From NCBI GenBank assembly GCA_024653215.1, contig JANLFU010000006.1, forward strand, positions 114,606 to 178,605: 64,000 nt of DNA. The letters are read 5' to 3'. This document shows, piece by piece, positions 46,437 to 55,097 of the stretch; position 1 is the first letter of the stretch; every line of letters begins with the position of its first letter. Below the pieces are notes generated by a model. It worked only from the letters and a program-made list of their open reading frames with translations. It ran no database searches and was not told the DNA's origin. The translations under genes and the position numbers were made by a program. Origin of the DNA: Candidatus Saccharicenans sp. (lineage in GTDB: Bacteria > Acidobacteriota > Aminicenantia > Aminicenantales > Saccharicenantaceae).

Positions 46437-47977
46437 AGGACATCAGCATTTTCAACCAGGTTATAGGTCCGGTGATGAGGGGACCGTCGAGTTCTCACAC
46501 GGCAGGCGCCTATTTTATCGGGAAAATTGCCAGGTCCTTGCTCGGTGATAAGGGGAAACGGGTGGAAATAGCTTTTGACCCGGGTGGTTCTTATGCCAGG
46601 ACCTACCGGGAACAGGCCGCTGACCTGTCATTTGCCTGCGGAATTATGGGCATAGAGCTTGGCGATGAACGCTTTTTTCGGGCCCTGGAGCTGGCCCGGG
46701 AGGCTGGCCTGGAGATTGAGTTCAGGGTGAGAACGCTGGATCATCCTGCCCATCCGAACACCACAGATATTGAACTGACTTCAGAAAAGGGTGACAGGCT
46801 CAGGTTGAGAGCAGCCTCGGTGGGTGGCGGGTCAGTTGAGATTACCAGAATAGAAGACTGGGAGGTTCTTTTTACCGGAACTTTTCATGAACTGGCCATA
46901 GAGGCCGGCGCGGAAGTCGCTACAAGAATAGAAAACAGGCTGAATACGATGGCCGGGCTGCTCGATAAGCCCGGTATTCAGAAAAAAAACAACCGTGTTC
47001 TGCTCTCGGTCAGAAGCAGGCTGGCCTTTTCCCCAGAATTACTGAGTGAAATCGGGCGGATGCCTGGAGTGAAAAGGCTATGGAAGATTGAGCCCATCTG
47101 CCCGGTTGTTAAGAAAGAACCAATTTTTAGAAGTGCCTCCGACATGGTCAGGCTGGCCAGAGAGCGGGGGTTAAGCCTCGGTGAATTAGCCCTTGAATAT
47201 GAATCGGAAGTCCTTGGGCTTTCCAGAGAAGAAGTGATGCGGGAAGCCAGGAGGCGTTTTGAAATAATGCAAAGAGCAGTCCATCTCGGGCTGGAGCTTG
47301 AGGGCGAAAGAATCCAGTTATTGAAGGCTTCAGCCGGGAAAATATTCCGGCTGGAAAAAGAAGGAAAGCTGCCTGGAGGCGGGCTTTACCTGAGGGCTGC
47401 GGCCAGGGCCATGGCCGTGATGCACATCAACGGGAAAAGGGGAGTGGTGTGCGCGGCTCCGACCGGAGGTTCGGCCGGGACCCTGCCCGGAGTTCTGGTA
47501 ACCCTTCTTGAGGATGAAGGGATGAGCCTGGAGAAAGTATTGCTGGCACTTCTGGCTGCCGGAGCCGTTGGAGTTATAGTCGATAGCCGGGCCACTTTTG
47601 CGGCCGAAGCGGCTGGCTGCCAGGTTGAAATAGGGGCGGCCGGAGCCATGGCCGCGGCCGCGGTTGTTGATGCCTATGGTGGAAATGCCGAGCAGGCGAC
47701 TGATGCCTCGGCCATTGCCTTTCAGAATATAATGGGCTCGGTTTGCGACCTGGTTCAGGGTAAGGTTGAGATTCCCTGCCATACCAGGAACGCCCTGGGC
47801 GCAGCCAATGCTTTTCTCTGTGCCGGCCTGATTATGGGCGGGTACGAGAACCCCATCAACCTGGATGAGACCATAGATGCCGTCTATGCCACTGGAAAAA
47901 TGCTGCCGCCAGAGCTCAGGTGCACGGCCCTGGGCGGGCTGGCGGTCTGCCCCTCGGCCCTGAAACTCGGGGACTGA
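46433..47977 (+). CDS. sdaA: L-serine dehydratase, fused beta and alpha domains
   Basis: 514 residues. The N-terminal (beta) domain has FNQVIGPVMRGPSSSHTAG; the C-terminal (alpha) domain has VVCAAPTGGSAGTLPGVL, GSVCDLVQGKVEIPCHTRN and FLCAGLIMGG, the cysteines that hold the catalytic [4Fe-4S] cluster. It deaminates L-serine to pyruvate in the cytoplasm. The single-chain arrangement is that of SdaA, as in Proteobacteria, rather than separate sdaAA/sdaAB subunits. It is translationally coupled to the cyclodeaminase-like enzyme and followed by a PTS operon. Confidence 0.95.
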   Translation: MKDISIFNQVIGPVMRGPSSSHTAGAYFIGKIARSLLGDKGKRVEIAFDPGGSYARTYREQAADLSFACGIMGIELGDERFFRALELAREAGLEIEFRVRTLDHPAHPNTTDIELTSEKGDRLRLRAASVGGGSVEITRIEDWEVLFTGTFHELAIEAGAEVATRIENRLNTMAGLLDKPGIQKKNNRVLLSVRSRLAFSPELLSEIGRMPGVKRLWKIEPICPVVKKEPIFRSASDMVRLARERGLSLGELALEYESEVLGLSREEVMREARRRFEIMQRAVHLGLELEGERIQLLKASAGKIFRLEKEGKLPGGGLYLRAAARAMAVMHINGKRGVVCAAPTGGSAGTLPGVLVTLLEDEGMSLEKVLLALLAAGAVGVIVDSRATFAAEAAGCQVEIGAAGAMAAAAVVDAYGGNAEQATDASAIAFQNIMGSVCDLVQGKVEIPCHTRNALGAANAFLCAGLIMGGYENPINLDETIDAVYATGKMLPPELRCTALGGLAVCPSALKLGD

Positions 47978-48034
47978 AGGCTTTGGAACCTTCTAAATAT
48001 GATGGAAGTACCTATTTGGGGTTTTAGTGCCTGA

Positions 48035-48063
48035 TTGTAAATAAATCCCCCTTCTTTTATAAT
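48035..48063 (+). promoter_or_regulatory. Sigma-70 promoter for the PTS operon
   Basis: TTGTAA (48035-48040), 17-base spacer and perfect TATAAT (48058-48063). The TTG that could start a longer EIIC frame lies in the -10/start region, so translation starts at 48093. Confidence 0.65.
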
Positions 48064-48092
48064 TGTCAAAAATTGGTTCTGGGAAGGATGCC

Positions 48093-49124
48093 ATGAAGGT
48101 CAGTAAGTTCAAGCAATATCTGCTGTCGGGTGTCTCTTATGCCATTCCTTTCGTGGCTTCGGGTGGTATTCTCATCGCCATTTCCATTGCTTTTGCTCCG
48201 ATGACTTCACAGGGGCCGGACTTCAGCCGGGCTCCGTTCTTAAAGTTGATCAATGACATCGGAACAGTGGCTTTCTCGCTGCTGATCCCGGTCCTTTCCG
48301 GATACATAGCTTTTGGTATTGCTGACCGCCCCGGGCTGGTCCCAGGATTTGTTGGTGGCTACATCGCCAACCAGGTGGGAGCCGGCTTCCTGGGCGGGCT
48401 CATTTCCGGGCTGCTGGCAGGATTCCTGGTTTTTTACCTGAAGAAAATCAAGGTGCCGGTTTATATCAAGCCGGTCATGCCCATACTCATCTACCCCGTC
48501 GTATCCTCCCTGATAATTGGCTTCGTCATGTACAGGATAATCGGGGCCCCCATTCACGACCTGATGCTGAGCATCACCAAATGGCTGGAAGTTATGGGCA
48601 CCGGCAATAAGGTCATCCTGGCCATAATTCTCGGCTCGATGATTGCCTTTGACATGGGCGGCCCGGTCAACAAGGTGGCTTTCTTTTTCGGGGCGGCCAT
48701 GATCCAGCAGGGTAATTATTACATCATGGGAGCCTGCGCCGCGGCCATCTGCATTCCGCCCCTGGGGCTGGGGCTGGCCACTCTCATTAACAGGAAACTC
48801 TGGACGGAGCAGGAGAGGGAAGCCGGCCTGGCAGCGCTGGGTATGGGGGCGATAGGCATCACAGAAGGGGCTATACCCTTTGCCGCGGCCGACCCGCTCA
48901 GGGTTATTCCGGTAATCATGACCGGCTCGAGCGTTGGCTCGGTGATAGCCATGCTGGGAAAAGTTGGCGACCATGCCCCGCACGGCGGTCCGATCGTGCT
49001 GCCCGTGGTGGACAACCGCTTTATGTATGTGCTGGCCATCCTGGTTGGCACCTTTGTGGTTGCGGGCATTATGACCTTCCTGCGGGCCCGGAGCAAGAAA
49101 AAGGCCGAGACCGCTCCGGCCTGA
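48093..49124 (+). CDS. PTS fructose-type EIIC permease
   Basis: 343 residues from ATG 48093 (GGGAAGGA upstream). About nine membrane helices; family features include KQYLLSGVSYAIPFVASGGILIA at the start, the loop FDMGGPVNKVAFF and the substrate-site motif GITEGAIPFAA. It would transport and, with EIIA/EIIB, phosphorylate a hexose or similar sugar. EIIB and the fused HPr-EI-EIIA follow in the same direction. No sugar-1-phosphate kinase or glycosidase is in the operon, so the substrate is open. Confidence 0.93.
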   Translation: MKVSKFKQYLLSGVSYAIPFVASGGILIAISIAFAPMTSQGPDFSRAPFLKLINDIGTVAFSLLIPVLSGYIAFGIADRPGLVPGFVGGYIANQVGAGFLGGLISGLLAGFLVFYLKKIKVPVYIKPVMPILIYPVVSSLIIGFVMYRIIGAPIHDLMLSITKWLEVMGTGNKVILAIILGSMIAFDMGGPVNKVAFFFGAAMIQQGNYYIMGACAAAICIPPLGLGLATLINRKLWTEQEREAGLAALGMGAIGITEGAIPFAAADPLRVIPVIMTGSSVGSVIAMLGKVGDHAPHGGPIVLPVVDNRFMYVLAILVGTFVVAGIMTFLRARSKKKAETAPA

Positions 49125-49232
49125 CGGCCTTAGGAAAAGTTAACTTTCGTATTTTCAACCTGCCGGGAAGTGATAAAATATGTGCTGACGCGATTAGAAT
49201 AGAATGATAATCGCCCCGAAACGGAGGTTAAG

Positions 49233-49544
49233 ATGAAGCTGGTAGCAGTAACGGCCTGTCCCACCGGGATTGCCCATACTTACATGGCGGCCGAGCAGCT
49301 CGAGCGCGTGGCCAAAAAGATGGGATTTTCCATAAAGGTGGAAACCCAGGGAGCCATGGGCATAGAAAACGAGCTGGAACAGGACGAGATAAACGAAGCA
49401 GCCGCGGTCATTTTTGCCGTGGGCATAACGGTGCAGAAACCGGAGAGGTTTGAAGGCAAGAAAATATTCGAGTTTTCGGTCCAGGAAGCCATCAAGAATG
49501 CCGAGGCCATACTAAATAAGGTGAAGGAAGAAATTGGCGGCTGA
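49233..49544 (+). CDS. PTS fructose-type EIIB
   Basis: 103 residues. MKLVAVTACPTGIAHTYMAAEQL carries the phosphorylated Cys9 and the typical P-loop; FAVGITVQKPERFEGK is also family-typical. It passes phosphate from EIIA to the sugar on EIIC. ATG behind GGAGG. Its end overlaps by 11 bases with the start of the HPr-EI-EIIA gene, indicating translational coupling. Confidence 0.95.
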   Translation: MKLVAVTACPTGIAHTYMAAEQLERVAKKMGFSIKVETQGAMGIENELEQDEINEAAAVIFAVGITVQKPERFEGKKIFEFSVQEAIKNAEAILNKVKEEIGG

Positions 49545-52053
49545 ATTCAGGTTTGAATTTCCCCTGCCCCTGGGGCTTCACGCCCGGCCGGCCAGCTTTA
49601 TTCAGGAAAAGTGCCAGGATTATAAGGGCGAAATAATCTGGGAAAACCAGAGGACTCAAAAGAAGGCCGACGCCAAGAGTGCCATCTCACTGCTGACCAC
49701 GGATACCCAGAAGGGGGATGTCTGCCGGGTGCTGGTGAGCGGAACAGATGAGAAAAAATTTGCCACCGAGCTGGAATCTTTTTTATTGAAGGAACTTCCG
49801 CTAAAAGAAGAGCAGGCCCTTAAAGTTGAACCGGCGGCGGCAGCCATCATCCCGGGGGTACTCCAAGGCCGCCAGGAAATGTTTTTGGTCGGCCAGCCGG
49901 CCTCTCCGGGAGTTGCCTGGGGCAAGGCGGTGGTGTTGAAAAAGCAGCCGGGCCTGTCTGAACTCGAAGAATTAATAGGCAAGAAGACAGATAGCCCCGA
50001 GAAAGAGATTGAAGTTTTCCGGCAAGCCCTGGGTTCACTGCGCGAAGAAATACAAAAAGAATTAGCCGAAAAAAGCGGAGTGGAGAAAAGTATTCTAAAA
50101 GCCCACCAGTCTCTGGCTTCAGACCCTGGGCTTTTAAGGCGAGTGGAAGAGTTAATCGAAAGGGAAAAATTAACTGCGGCCGCGGCTCTGGTCAGAGCAG
50201 TATCGGAATTCAGCGAAGAGCTCTTGCGGAGTAAGACACAATATATCAGAGAAAGGGTGGCCGACCTGAGTGATGTTGCCCTGCGACTTCTGGAAAAGCT
50301 GGGTTGCACGCTGGATACCGAGAAGTGGCGCGAGTTGACGGAGCCGTCTGTTCTCGTGGCTGAAGACCTGCTGCCGTCGGAATTTCTCAGCTTTCAACCA
50401 GGCCAGATTCTCGGACTTGTTCTGGAGAAAGCCGGCCAGACATCTCACACCCTGATCATGGCCAGGGGACGGGGGCTTCCTGCGATTACCGGGGTAGCCG
50501 AGGCCTGCAGGCTGCTCAGTAGCGGAGAAGAGGTGGTGGTTGATGGAAACAGGGGGATAGTGATCGTGTCCCCCGGCGAGGAAGTAAGAAAGTATTATCA
50601 AAGGGAGAGGGAAGCAGAAGTAACGCTCAAAAAAATCCGGAGGGAGAAGGCTGCTCTGCCTGGAGTTACCGCCGACGGAAAGAGAATTGAAGTAGCGGCC
50701 AATATCGGCCATCCGGAAGAATTACAGAAGGCCTGGGAAGATGGAGCTGAAGCGGTCGGGATATTCCGGACGGAGCTTCTGCTTTATGGGAAACCGGCCT
50801 TGCCATCGGAGGAAGAGCAATTCCTCCTCTATAAGCGGGTGGCCGAAGTGGCCGGGGGCAGACCGGTCATCATCCGGACTTTTGATATTGGCGGGGATAA
50901 GCCCATTCCCTGTGTTAAGTTACCCCAGGAACCCAATCCGTTTCTTGGATACCGCGGGATAAGGATTTACCGCGAATATTACGAATTGTTCCGGAGCCAG
51001 GTGCGGGCCATTCTGCGGGCTGCCGGGTACGGGAAGCTACGACTGATGTTCCCGATGGTGGCCCTGGTGGAAGAAGTCCGCTGGTTAAAAGAACAGGTGA
51101 AAATATTCGAGCAGGAGTTAGAGCGGGAAGGAGTGTCCTTAAGCCACGAGGTTGAAACCGGGATCATGCTGGAGATTCCTTCCGTAGCTGTGCTGGCCGA
51201 TAAATTTGCGCCGGAGGTGGATTTCTTCAGCGTCGGTTCCAACGACCTGGTGCAGTACTTTTTTGCGGCAGACCGGGGCAACCCGCTGGTCAAGTATTTC
51301 AACCAGCCACTCAGCCCGGCACTCCTGCGTTTGCTTAAGCTGGCCATCGATAAGGCCCATGAAAACGGGAAATGGGTCGGGCTGTGCGGCGAGCTGGCCG
51401 GAGATTCCAGGCTGACTCCGGTTTTTGTCGGCCTGGGCTTTGACGAGCTGAGCATGAGCTCCGGGTTCATTCCGGAGGTCAAGGCAGTTTTGAATCGCCT
51501 GAGGGTGGAGGAATGCCAAAAACTGATAGAAAAGGCACTTGAGTCTTCGACTTCTGAAGAGAACGAAAAATTGCTGGAAGATTACTACCAGCGGCAATTT
51601 TCCCCGGAACTGATCACCCCGGACCTGGTAACCCTGGAAGCTGATTGCCGCTCCAAGGTTGAAGTCATGCAGGAACTGGCCATTGCCTTCGAGCGAGCGG
51701 GCCGGGTGGAAAGCCGGGCCGTTTTTGAACAGGCTCTCTGGAAGCGCGAGCAGGACGTGGCCACCGAGATTGGCTTCGGCCTGGCCATTCCGCACTGCCA
51801 GTCCGGGACGGTCAGGACTCCGAGCATCGGCCTGATGCGGCTCAGAAAGCCAGTTGACTGGCAGTCCAAGGAAGGCCAGCCGGTGGACCTGATAATTTGC
51901 CTGGCCATTCCTTCTGGAGAAAAGGTCCGCCCGAAGCTTCAGCTACTGCCGAAGCTCTCCCGTAAGCTCATCCACGAGGAATTCCGCGACTCCCTCCGCC
52001 AGGCCACCAACGTCGAGGCCATCGTGGCCTTGATTAAGTCAGCCACCCATTAG
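49534..52053 (+). CDS. Fused HPr-Enzyme I-EIIA(Fru) multiphosphoryl transfer protein
   Basis: 839 residues. HPr at about 1-90 (GLHARPAS, phospho-His16). Enzyme I at about 115-680 with the phospho-His305 in GQTSHTLIMARGRGLPAI, and the PEP-binding barrel with RTELLL, DIGGDKPIP and LCGELAGD. EIIA(Fru) at about 690-839 with His754 in IPHCQSG. One chain thus passes phosphate from PEP all the way to EIIB. TTG start at 49534 with AAGGAAG upstream. With EIIC and EIIB it makes a self-sufficient PTS. No separate ptsH or ptsI is in the window. The order HPr-EI-EIIA differs from the FruB order EIIA-HPr. Confidence 0.93.
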   Translation: MAAEFRFEFPLPLGLHARPASFIQEKCQDYKGEIIWENQRTQKKADAKSAISLLTTDTQKGDVCRVLVSGTDEKKFATELESFLLKELPLKEEQALKVEPAAAAIIPGVLQGRQEMFLVGQPASPGVAWGKAVVLKKQPGLSELEELIGKKTDSPEKEIEVFRQALGSLREEIQKELAEKSGVEKSILKAHQSLASDPGLLRRVEELIEREKLTAAAALVRAVSEFSEELLRSKTQYIRERVADLSDVALRLLEKLGCTLDTEKWRELTEPSVLVAEDLLPSEFLSFQPGQILGLVLEKAGQTSHTLIMARGRGLPAITGVAEACRLLSSGEEVVVDGNRGIVIVSPGEEVRKYYQREREAEVTLKKIRREKAALPGVTADGKRIEVAANIGHPEELQKAWEDGAEAVGIFRTELLLYGKPALPSEEEQFLLYKRVAEVAGGRPVIIRTFDIGGDKPIPCVKLPQEPNPFLGYRGIRIYREYYELFRSQVRAILRAAGYGKLRLMFPMVALVEEVRWLKEQVKIFEQELEREGVSLSHEVETGIMLEIPSVAVLADKFAPEVDFFSVGSNDLVQYFFAADRGNPLVKYFNQPLSPALLRLLKLAIDKAHENGKWVGLCGELAGDSRLTPVFVGLGFDELSMSSGFIPEVKAVLNRLRVEECQKLIEKALESSTSEENEKLLEDYYQRQFSPELITPDLVTLEADCRSKVEVMQELAIAFERAGRVESRAVFEQALWKREQDVATEIGFGLAIPHCQSGTVRTPSIGLMRLRKPVDWQSKEGQPVDLIICLAIPSGEKVRPKLQLLPKLSRKLIHEEFRDSLRQATNVEAIVALIKSATH

Positions 52054-52085
52054 TCTTTCATTGAAGATTTCGAGGGGCAAAGAAC

Positions 52086-52505
52086 TTACAAATCGACCAG
52101 GTGATATCGTAGAAATTTCTCAATGCCTCGAACCGTCTCTTGCTTGACTTGTGCCGGGCTTTGAGCCACCCAGATTATGAAATTATAAAGATCCTGTTGT
52201 TCCACCTTCAGCCATTTTTTATTCTTGTATAGGAAATACAAGAGAGTCGTTAAAGCAATTCTTTTGTTTCCGTTCTGAAAAGGGTGATTCTTGACCATTA
52301 AATAAAAGAGTATGCTGGCCTTGGCAATTAATCCTGAATAAAGGACCTTTTTCGAAAAGGTCTGAAAGGGAACGGCCAGGCAGCTCTCCAGGACATTTGG
52401 AAAGCGCGTGGAAAAGTCTGGTATTGGCTCATCGAAGGCCAGCATTTCTCTGGCCAATCTGAAAGCAATATATTCGACTTCAGCCAGACTGATAGGCTTG
52501 ATCAT
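52086..52505 (-). CDS. Doc-type Fic-fold toxin
   Basis: 139 residues. The Fic/Doc active loop HPFQNGNKR (H74) lies in the helical fold; length and position match Doc (death-on-curing) proteins, kinases that inactivate EF-Tu. ATG at 52503-52505 overlaps the stop of the upstream HTH gene (ATGA), so the two form a toxin-antitoxin pair. Activity is inferred from the family. Confidence 0.88.
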   Translation of the reverse strand: MIKPISLAEVEYIAFRLAREMLAFDEPIPDFSTRFPNVLESCLAVPFQTFSKKVLYSGLIAKASILFYLMVKNHPFQNGNKRIALTTLLYFLYKNKKWLKVEQQDLYNFIIWVAQSPAQVKQETVRGIEKFLRYHLVDL

Positions 52506-52762
52506 TCTTTTGCCAGAAGCCGCAGCACTTCAGAATATTCAGCAACAGTAGTGGCTACGGCATTTTCAATCTCTTGTTTAGACTCTTGAGATAATTCTTT
52601 TCCGAGGATATATGAAGCTTCCTTCATATTTATGGCATAGTTCCGGCCGATCCTGACGGCCTTGATTTCTCCAGCCTTCACCTTTTTAAAGACGGCGACT
52701 CTGCTCATTCCAAGCAGGCGGGCTAACTGGGGAACGGTCATATATTCATTATTTTCGACCAT
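52502..52762 (-). CDS. Excisionase-type HTH antitoxin
   Basis: 86 residues from the ATG at 52760-52762 (AGGAG five bases upstream). The N-terminal MerR/excisionase-like HTH (MTVPQLARLLGMSRVAVFKKVKAGEIKAVRIGRNYAI) binds DNA; the C-terminal 35 residues (ESKQEIENAVATTVAEYSEVLRLL) are helical and probably wrap the toxin. Phd would be the usual partner of Doc, so this is a non-Phd antitoxin. It probably represses its own promoter through the palindromes just upstream. Confidence 0.82.
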   Translation of the reverse strand: MVENNEYMTVPQLARLLGMSRVAVFKKVKAGEIKAVRIGRNYAINMKEASYILGKELSQESKQEIENAVATTVAEYSEVLRLLAKE

Positions 52763-52786
52763 GGGCACTCCTGGCTTTTAATTAAT

Positions 52787-52863
52787 TTGTGTTAAATATC
52801 ATTTGTAAGTTAACCAAAGTTAACAGGTATCTATAAATTAACACAAGTTGCTTGACATGTCAA
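52787..52863 (-). promoter_or_regulatory. Promoter and nested palindromic operator of the toxin-antitoxin operon
   Basis: TTGTGTTAA (52787-52795) and TTAACACAA (52838-52846) form an outer 9-base inverted repeat around the inner palindrome GTTAACCAAAGTTAAC (52809-52824). On the minus strand TTGACA (52858-52863) with a 17-base spacer leads to TAATTT (52835-52840), so the outer arm overlaps the promoter. A further palindrome, TTGACATGTCAA, covers the -35. The layout fits autorepression by the HTH protein. Confidence 0.6.
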
Positions 52864-52917
52864 CATCAACAGCCTAAATACCCTTAAAACAATAGATTCG
52901 TAGATAGCAGTCTTAAT

Positions 52918-52958
52918 AAAAAGCCCGAACTTGCCAGTTACTTCTTCTCGGGCTTTTT
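52918..52958 (-). terminator. Intrinsic terminator overlapping the stop of the serine-hydrolase gene
   Basis: AAAAAGCCCGA (52918-52928) and TCGGGCTTTTT (52948-52958) form a perfect 11-base inverted repeat with T-runs on both strands. The stop codon of the 719-residue gene at 52938 lies in the loop. It may act in both directions. Confidence 0.85.
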
Positions 52959-55097
52959 CTCCGGGCCTTCCGCAAGCCGCTTGTATTCGAAGACGCCGCC
53001 CGGCTGGGAAATTTCCATGGAAGTCACCTCGCCTTTCTGGTCGACGATAAACCTGATTCGAACGATGGAAATCCCTTTCAATGTAAATTCATCTCCGGGG
53101 ACAGGAACCAGCTCGTAGACCGGCTGCCCGGGGATGGTCAGGGCCAGGGTGTTGGCCTTGAGGTCAACCGAGAACACCTGATCCAGCAGGGTGTACTTGC
53201 CCACGAACTTCTTAAGAAAGGCCGCGTCGTAAAATTTTTCGTCAGGTTTCTTACTGAAAACGATCGGGTCGGCCGTCGGCTCAAAAGCTCCCGACACCGA
53301 AGCCACCAGGCCGTTAACGTCGGTTTCAAAGGTTAGCTTCATGTCTTCGAAAGTCGGGTCTTCGCCGCGCAGGCCGTTGAAGGTTTCATAATGCCAGTGT
53401 TCGAGCGGGGTGGCGATGCCGTTATAGGTGAAGGATAGCTTTTTATCCTTAAGGATCACCTTTAGCTCACCATATCCCGGGTGGAAATAAGTTCCGGCAT
53501 ACTCCTCCAGGGTGTGGGCAGGTTTTGTGCCCTTGACCCTTCGGGTCTGGGCTTTCTGCTCGGCCTGTTTTCCCACTTCCTCTGACTTGGCCTGGTTACG
53601 GGCGGCCTCGCCGATCCAGTCCACGGGTTCCAGTCCGAGGAGCTTATCGGTGAGGGTTCGAACCAGTAGCTCGGGCAGGGGAGTTCCGTTCCTGTTGGTC
53701 AGGACCACGAAACCAAAACCGTCTTTGGGCAGCATGCTCACCAGCGCCGAAAAGCCATCTATGTTACCGCCATGATGGATTCGCTGGTGGCCGCGGTAAT
53801 GGTCGACAAACCAGCCCAGGGCATAGCTGGAAGTGCTCAGGTGGGTGGTGGTCGGTGTTTGAGCAATGGGGGTGTAGGGAAGATGCAGGTCTTCCATGGT
53901 GGCCCGGTTGAGGAGCTGGGTTTCGCCGAATTTCCCGTCGTTAAGGTGAACCATCACCCAGTTGCTCATCTCGCGCACGCTGGAGTTGATGGAGCCGGCC
54001 GGGCCCATGTTGGTTATTATGCGGAATGGGATCTTGACGATTTTTTCATCGCGATAGGCGTAGGGCTGGGCAAAATCCTGGTCCTGCTGGGAATCCAGCA
54101 CTGAAAAATTTGACCTCTTCATCTGCAGCGGCGTGAACACCAGCTCTTTTATTGCTTCTTCCCAGGTCTTGCCGGTCAGGACTTCGAGCAGGTAGCCGGC
54201 GGTCAGGAACATCAGGTTGTTGTACTGGAATTTTTCGCGCAGGTCGGCCGTGAACTGAACGTGGGCCAGTCGCCTGACCAGTTCTTCCCGGCTGGCCTGA
54301 TAATTGTTGTACCAGAGGAGGTCGTGCCGGGGCAGCCCGGAACGATGGGTGACCAGGTCGCGCGGGGTGATTCTTTCGGTTATCAGCGGGTCCGACAGCT
54401 TAAACCAGGGAATGTAAGTCCGCACCGGCTTGTCCCAGCTCATCTTGCCTTCATCAGATAGCCTGGCCAGGGCAAAGGTAGTAAAGGCCTTGCTGGCCGA
54501 GCCAATGGCCAGAAGGGTATCCGGGGTCATCGGCAGCTTGTTCTCGACATCGCGCAGTCCATAGCCCTTGAGCAGGATAACTTCCTTATCTTTAATTACC
54601 GCCAGGGCCAGGCCGGGAACTTTCAGATCGGTGAGAGCCTTGTTGATGACTTCATCTATTCCTTCCAGGGCTTTCCTGGCCTTGGCCACAGGGTTTTCTC
54701 CCTTGTTCAGGGTGAAGGGGAAATTCTGGCCAGACTGGCTGAAGGTGCCGGTCATTTTCTGCCCGCTTTCGTCCAGTTTCCCCTTGAAAACCGGGTTACC
54801 AGGCACGCCGGCAATGGCAAAGCTGATTTCGCCGGCTTCGGCCTTGATATTCTCCAGCGGCAGGTCCTTGGCTTTCTGGACGGGTATAGAAATGACTCCC
54901 TCCAGTTTCTTGTCCGCGGTCAGCTTGAAATCAACCAGGACTTCGAGCTTCATCCCGGGAAGCTCAATGGCCCCTTCCCAGTGTCCGGCAACTTTCTGGC
55001 TGAGATCCTCTGTCTGGGCCTGTAATGAATGGTCCTGAGGTGCAACCAGGAGCAACAGAAAGATTAAAATTCCAAAAATAAAGTATGATTTTCTCAC
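52938..55097 (-). CDS. Secreted class C beta-lactamase-fold serine hydrolase
   Basis: 719 residues. Signal peptide (YFIFGILIFLLLLVAPQDHSLQA). After an N-terminal beta domain (about 30-135) comes the serine hydrolase domain with S200-x-x-K203 (GSASKAF), the YNN motif in FQYNNLMFL and HHGGNIDGF in place of KTG. The C-terminal about 230 residues (after RVKGTKPAHTLEEYAGTY) resemble the DUF3471/lipocalin-like modules found in these enzymes. Likely a peptidase or esterase rather than a drug-resistance lactamase. GTG start at 55097 behind GGAGG. Confidence 0.88.
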   Translation of the reverse strand: MRKSYFIFGILIFLLLLVAPQDHSLQAQTEDLSQKVAGHWEGAIELPGMKLEVLVDFKLTADKKLEGVISIPVQKAKDLPLENIKAEAGEISFAIAGVPGNPVFKGKLDESGQKMTGTFSQSGQNFPFTLNKGENPVAKARKALEGIDEVINKALTDLKVPGLALAVIKDKEVILLKGYGLRDVENKLPMTPDTLLAIGSASKAFTTFALARLSDEGKMSWDKPVRTYIPWFKLSDPLITERITPRDLVTHRSGLPRHDLLWYNNYQASREELVRRLAHVQFTADLREKFQYNNLMFLTAGYLLEVLTGKTWEEAIKELVFTPLQMKRSNFSVLDSQQDQDFAQPYAYRDEKIVKIPFRIITNMGPAGSINSSVREMSNWVMVHLNDGKFGETQLLNRATMEDLHLPYTPIAQTPTTTHLSTSSYALGWFVDHYRGHQRIHHGGNIDGFSALVSMLPKDGFGFVVLTNRNGTPLPELLVRTLTDKLLGLEPVDWIGEAARNQAKSEEVGKQAEQKAQTRRVKGTKPAHTLEEYAGTYFHPGYGELKVILKDKKLSFTYNGIATPLEHWHYETFNGLRGEDPTFEDMKLTFETDVNGLVASVSGAFEPTADPIVFSKKPDEKFYDAAFLKKFVGKYTLLDQVFSVDLKANTLALTIPGQPVYELVPVPGDEFTLKGISIVRIRFIVDQKGEVTSMEISQPGGVFEYKRLAEGPEKKPEKK

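Noticed and set aside
48063..48092. Upstream TTG start for EIIC
   Set aside because: It overlaps the -10 box and the expected transcription start; ATG 48093 has a suitable Shine-Dalgarno and fits the family N-terminus.
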